A stretch of 64,000 nt of DNA from G047528285 sp047528285. Its GTDB lineage: Bacteria > Pseudomonadota > Gammaproteobacteria > Enterobacterales > Enterobacteriaceae. The DNA is taken from assembly GCA_047528285.1 (NCBI GenBank), contig CP180022.1:434001-498000 (forward strand). Direction: 5' to 3'. Shown here in pieces: positions 62,643-64,000 of the stretch (positions within the stretch are counted from its first letter, which is position 1; each line of letters starts with the position of its first letter). The translations under genes were made by a program, and so were the position numbers. Under the pieces are notes generated by a model that saw only the letters and a program-made list of their open reading frames with translations, did not search any database and was not told where the DNA came from.

Positions 62643-64000
62643 CTGATATAAGAATAAAAATATTGTTCGTATACTTCAATACAAAAGAATCTTTTTAAGA
62701 ACAGAGACTATGATATTCCTGAGAAATTTTAGGATAACATTTAAACGTATCAAAACATTATTTAATGTAATATAACTACTTAAACATCAACTCTAGATTC
62801 GAATCTATTTATGGTTATATCAATAAAAATTTTTCACATCCATCCAATAAATACCTAATAATGAAAATTAATTTAGAAAAATTTTCACAGTGCTCACAGA
62901 TGTATAATCAACCGCACGATCTAGCATATTCATTAGATCAAAATTTTCTACTAATTGTTTTCTTTATAAGAAATGTATTCATAAATCAATCTTACTATAA
63001 TGTGTTCTAACATACTAGAACAAAAGATATATATCAATATATCTGAGTTATGACTGATATCTAAACATTAATTAAGAAGGTAATAGAAATTAATCCAGAT
63101 TTATTTTAAATTCTCCAAAATAAACTCCGATATAAATATCAGCTTATAAAAGCATAAATGCACCACCTAACACATGGTATAGAAAAGATACTTAATACAC
63201 AACCTTCTTCTTGCTTTTTAGGCATATCCTTCGATCATAACCAGCATCGTTAAATAACTAAAAAAGATTTTTTCTCTAGCGTAAATAATACCAATACGCA
63301 AATTAATATTTATGATTTCATTCAAAATTTTTGTTAGAAATATCTAAAGCCAACTATATTTTTCTAGTACTTCATTTGACTATTAAACCTGTTCCAGGAG
63401 AAAGGCATCTTGATCCACTCACTAAATTGCCTGTTTTTCATCTATCCATTTACTGTAGTGAATCAAGTTATATGAGAACTTAAATTCTACTGATTTTTAT
63501 CGGATTTTTTCTATTTTTACTCAGATAACCGTAATCTATTCTATGACAGAGTGTCTATAATTTTAGTAAAATTTACAATTTCTTCTTATATTTAACATAA
63601 TCTCCTTCCTTACCAAAAAATCTGGAAATCCAATAAAAATTAATTAAAAAATATTATATTCATGTATTATTTTAAATAAATAGATTGAGTGCAACAGGTT
63701 GGATCTTTTAAATAAGATCAATTATGAATGACAAGAATACAAAAGTGTTTTCCGCACACAACTTTATAACATCCAAGCACAATGATTAATTCATGCATAT
63801 GTCTAAAAGTGAACTTTTCATCATTGATTGATAATGCAATACATATTGAGTAAGTGTGAAAGTTAATCTTCCCACTTTGAGCAGATCTTTTATCTTTAAT
63901 CTCTATTACATTACTGAAATTAATTTGTTACTTAAACAACGAACATATTAATTCCTGAGATAATAATCAATCTAACCGATAAACAGGTTTTCTGATTTCT
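62643..64000. other. AT-rich spacer to window end
   Basis: About 1.36 kb upstream of the queA fossil. Stop-rich and AT-rich; no gene, RNA or repeat that I can support. Confidence 0.6.

Noticed and set aside
62409..62651. 80-codon plus-strand frame
   Set aside because: It lies antisense to the 5' end of the queA fossil and has no motif of its own.

Overview
This 64 kb window looks like part of the chromosome of a gammaproteobacterial (Enterobacterales) endosymbiont in an advanced but unfinished state of genome decay. The intact proteins align closely, often residue for residue and at the same length, with Escherichia coli proteins. They also keep enterobacterial gene order: serC-aroA-cmk-rpsA-ihfB, lepA-lepB-rnc-era, otsB-otsA, and yajC-secD-secF followed by nrdR-ribD-ribH-nusB-pgpA. 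Only about half of the window is intact coding sequence or rnpB. The rest is AT-rich, stop-riddled spacer of 0.6 to 6 kb. A Sodalis-allied insect symbiont is a reasonable guess from this pattern, but the host and genus cannot be proved from the sequence alone.

Layout. 0-6 kb holds fumC and polA. 7-13 kb holds the serC/aroA/cmk/rpsA/ihfB block. 13-15 kb is a fossil field with recognisable pdxJ and probably recO, continuing the ancestral era-recO-pdxJ order. 15-20 kb holds era, rnc, lepB and lepA. 20-23 kb is spacer with a decayed cold-shock gene and strong hairpins. 23-28 kb holds ubiK and otsBA. 28.7-32.7 kb is a complete putA. 32.7-38.7 kb is a 6 kb gene desert. 38.7-43.6 kb holds rnpB, rsmI, ribB and hldE. 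45-47.7 kb holds priA and rpmE. 47.7-51 kb is a desert. 51-55 kb is pgpA, thiL pseudogene, nusB, ribH, ribD and nrdR. 56.8-60.1 kb is secF, secD and yajC, preceded by fossil tgt and queA at 60.1-62.6 kb. Nearly everything is on the minus strand; only ubiK, otsBA and rpmE are on the plus strand. I see no tRNA, mobile element, prophage or CRISPR array.

Biology. What remains is core information processing (polA, priA, ihfB, rpsA, rpmE, nusB, rnpB, rnc, era, lepA, rsmI), protein export (secDF-yajC, lepB), aromatic amino acid and serine/PLP-linked steps (aroA, serC), riboflavin synthesis (ribB, ribD, ribH), LPS heptose (hldE), phosphatidylglycerol (pgpA) and proline/trehalose metabolism (putA, otsBA). 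Lost functions visible as fossils are queuosine (queA, tgt), the last thiamine diphosphate step (thiL), de novo PLP (pdxJ), probably RecO repair, and a cold-shock protein. Riboflavin genes are kept while thiamine and pyridoxine steps are lost.

No unknown system was found. The most interesting signals are two otherwise conserved genes, otsB and priA, that are out of frame only at long homopolymers (T9 and A11), where one extra base restores a full-length protein. In priA that gives exactly the E. coli length. This is the situation in which transcriptional slippage is known to rescue genes in AT-rich insect symbionts. Also notable are PolA with the proofreading aspartate 424 changed to asparagine, and LepA with its P-loop aspartate 14 changed to asparagine.
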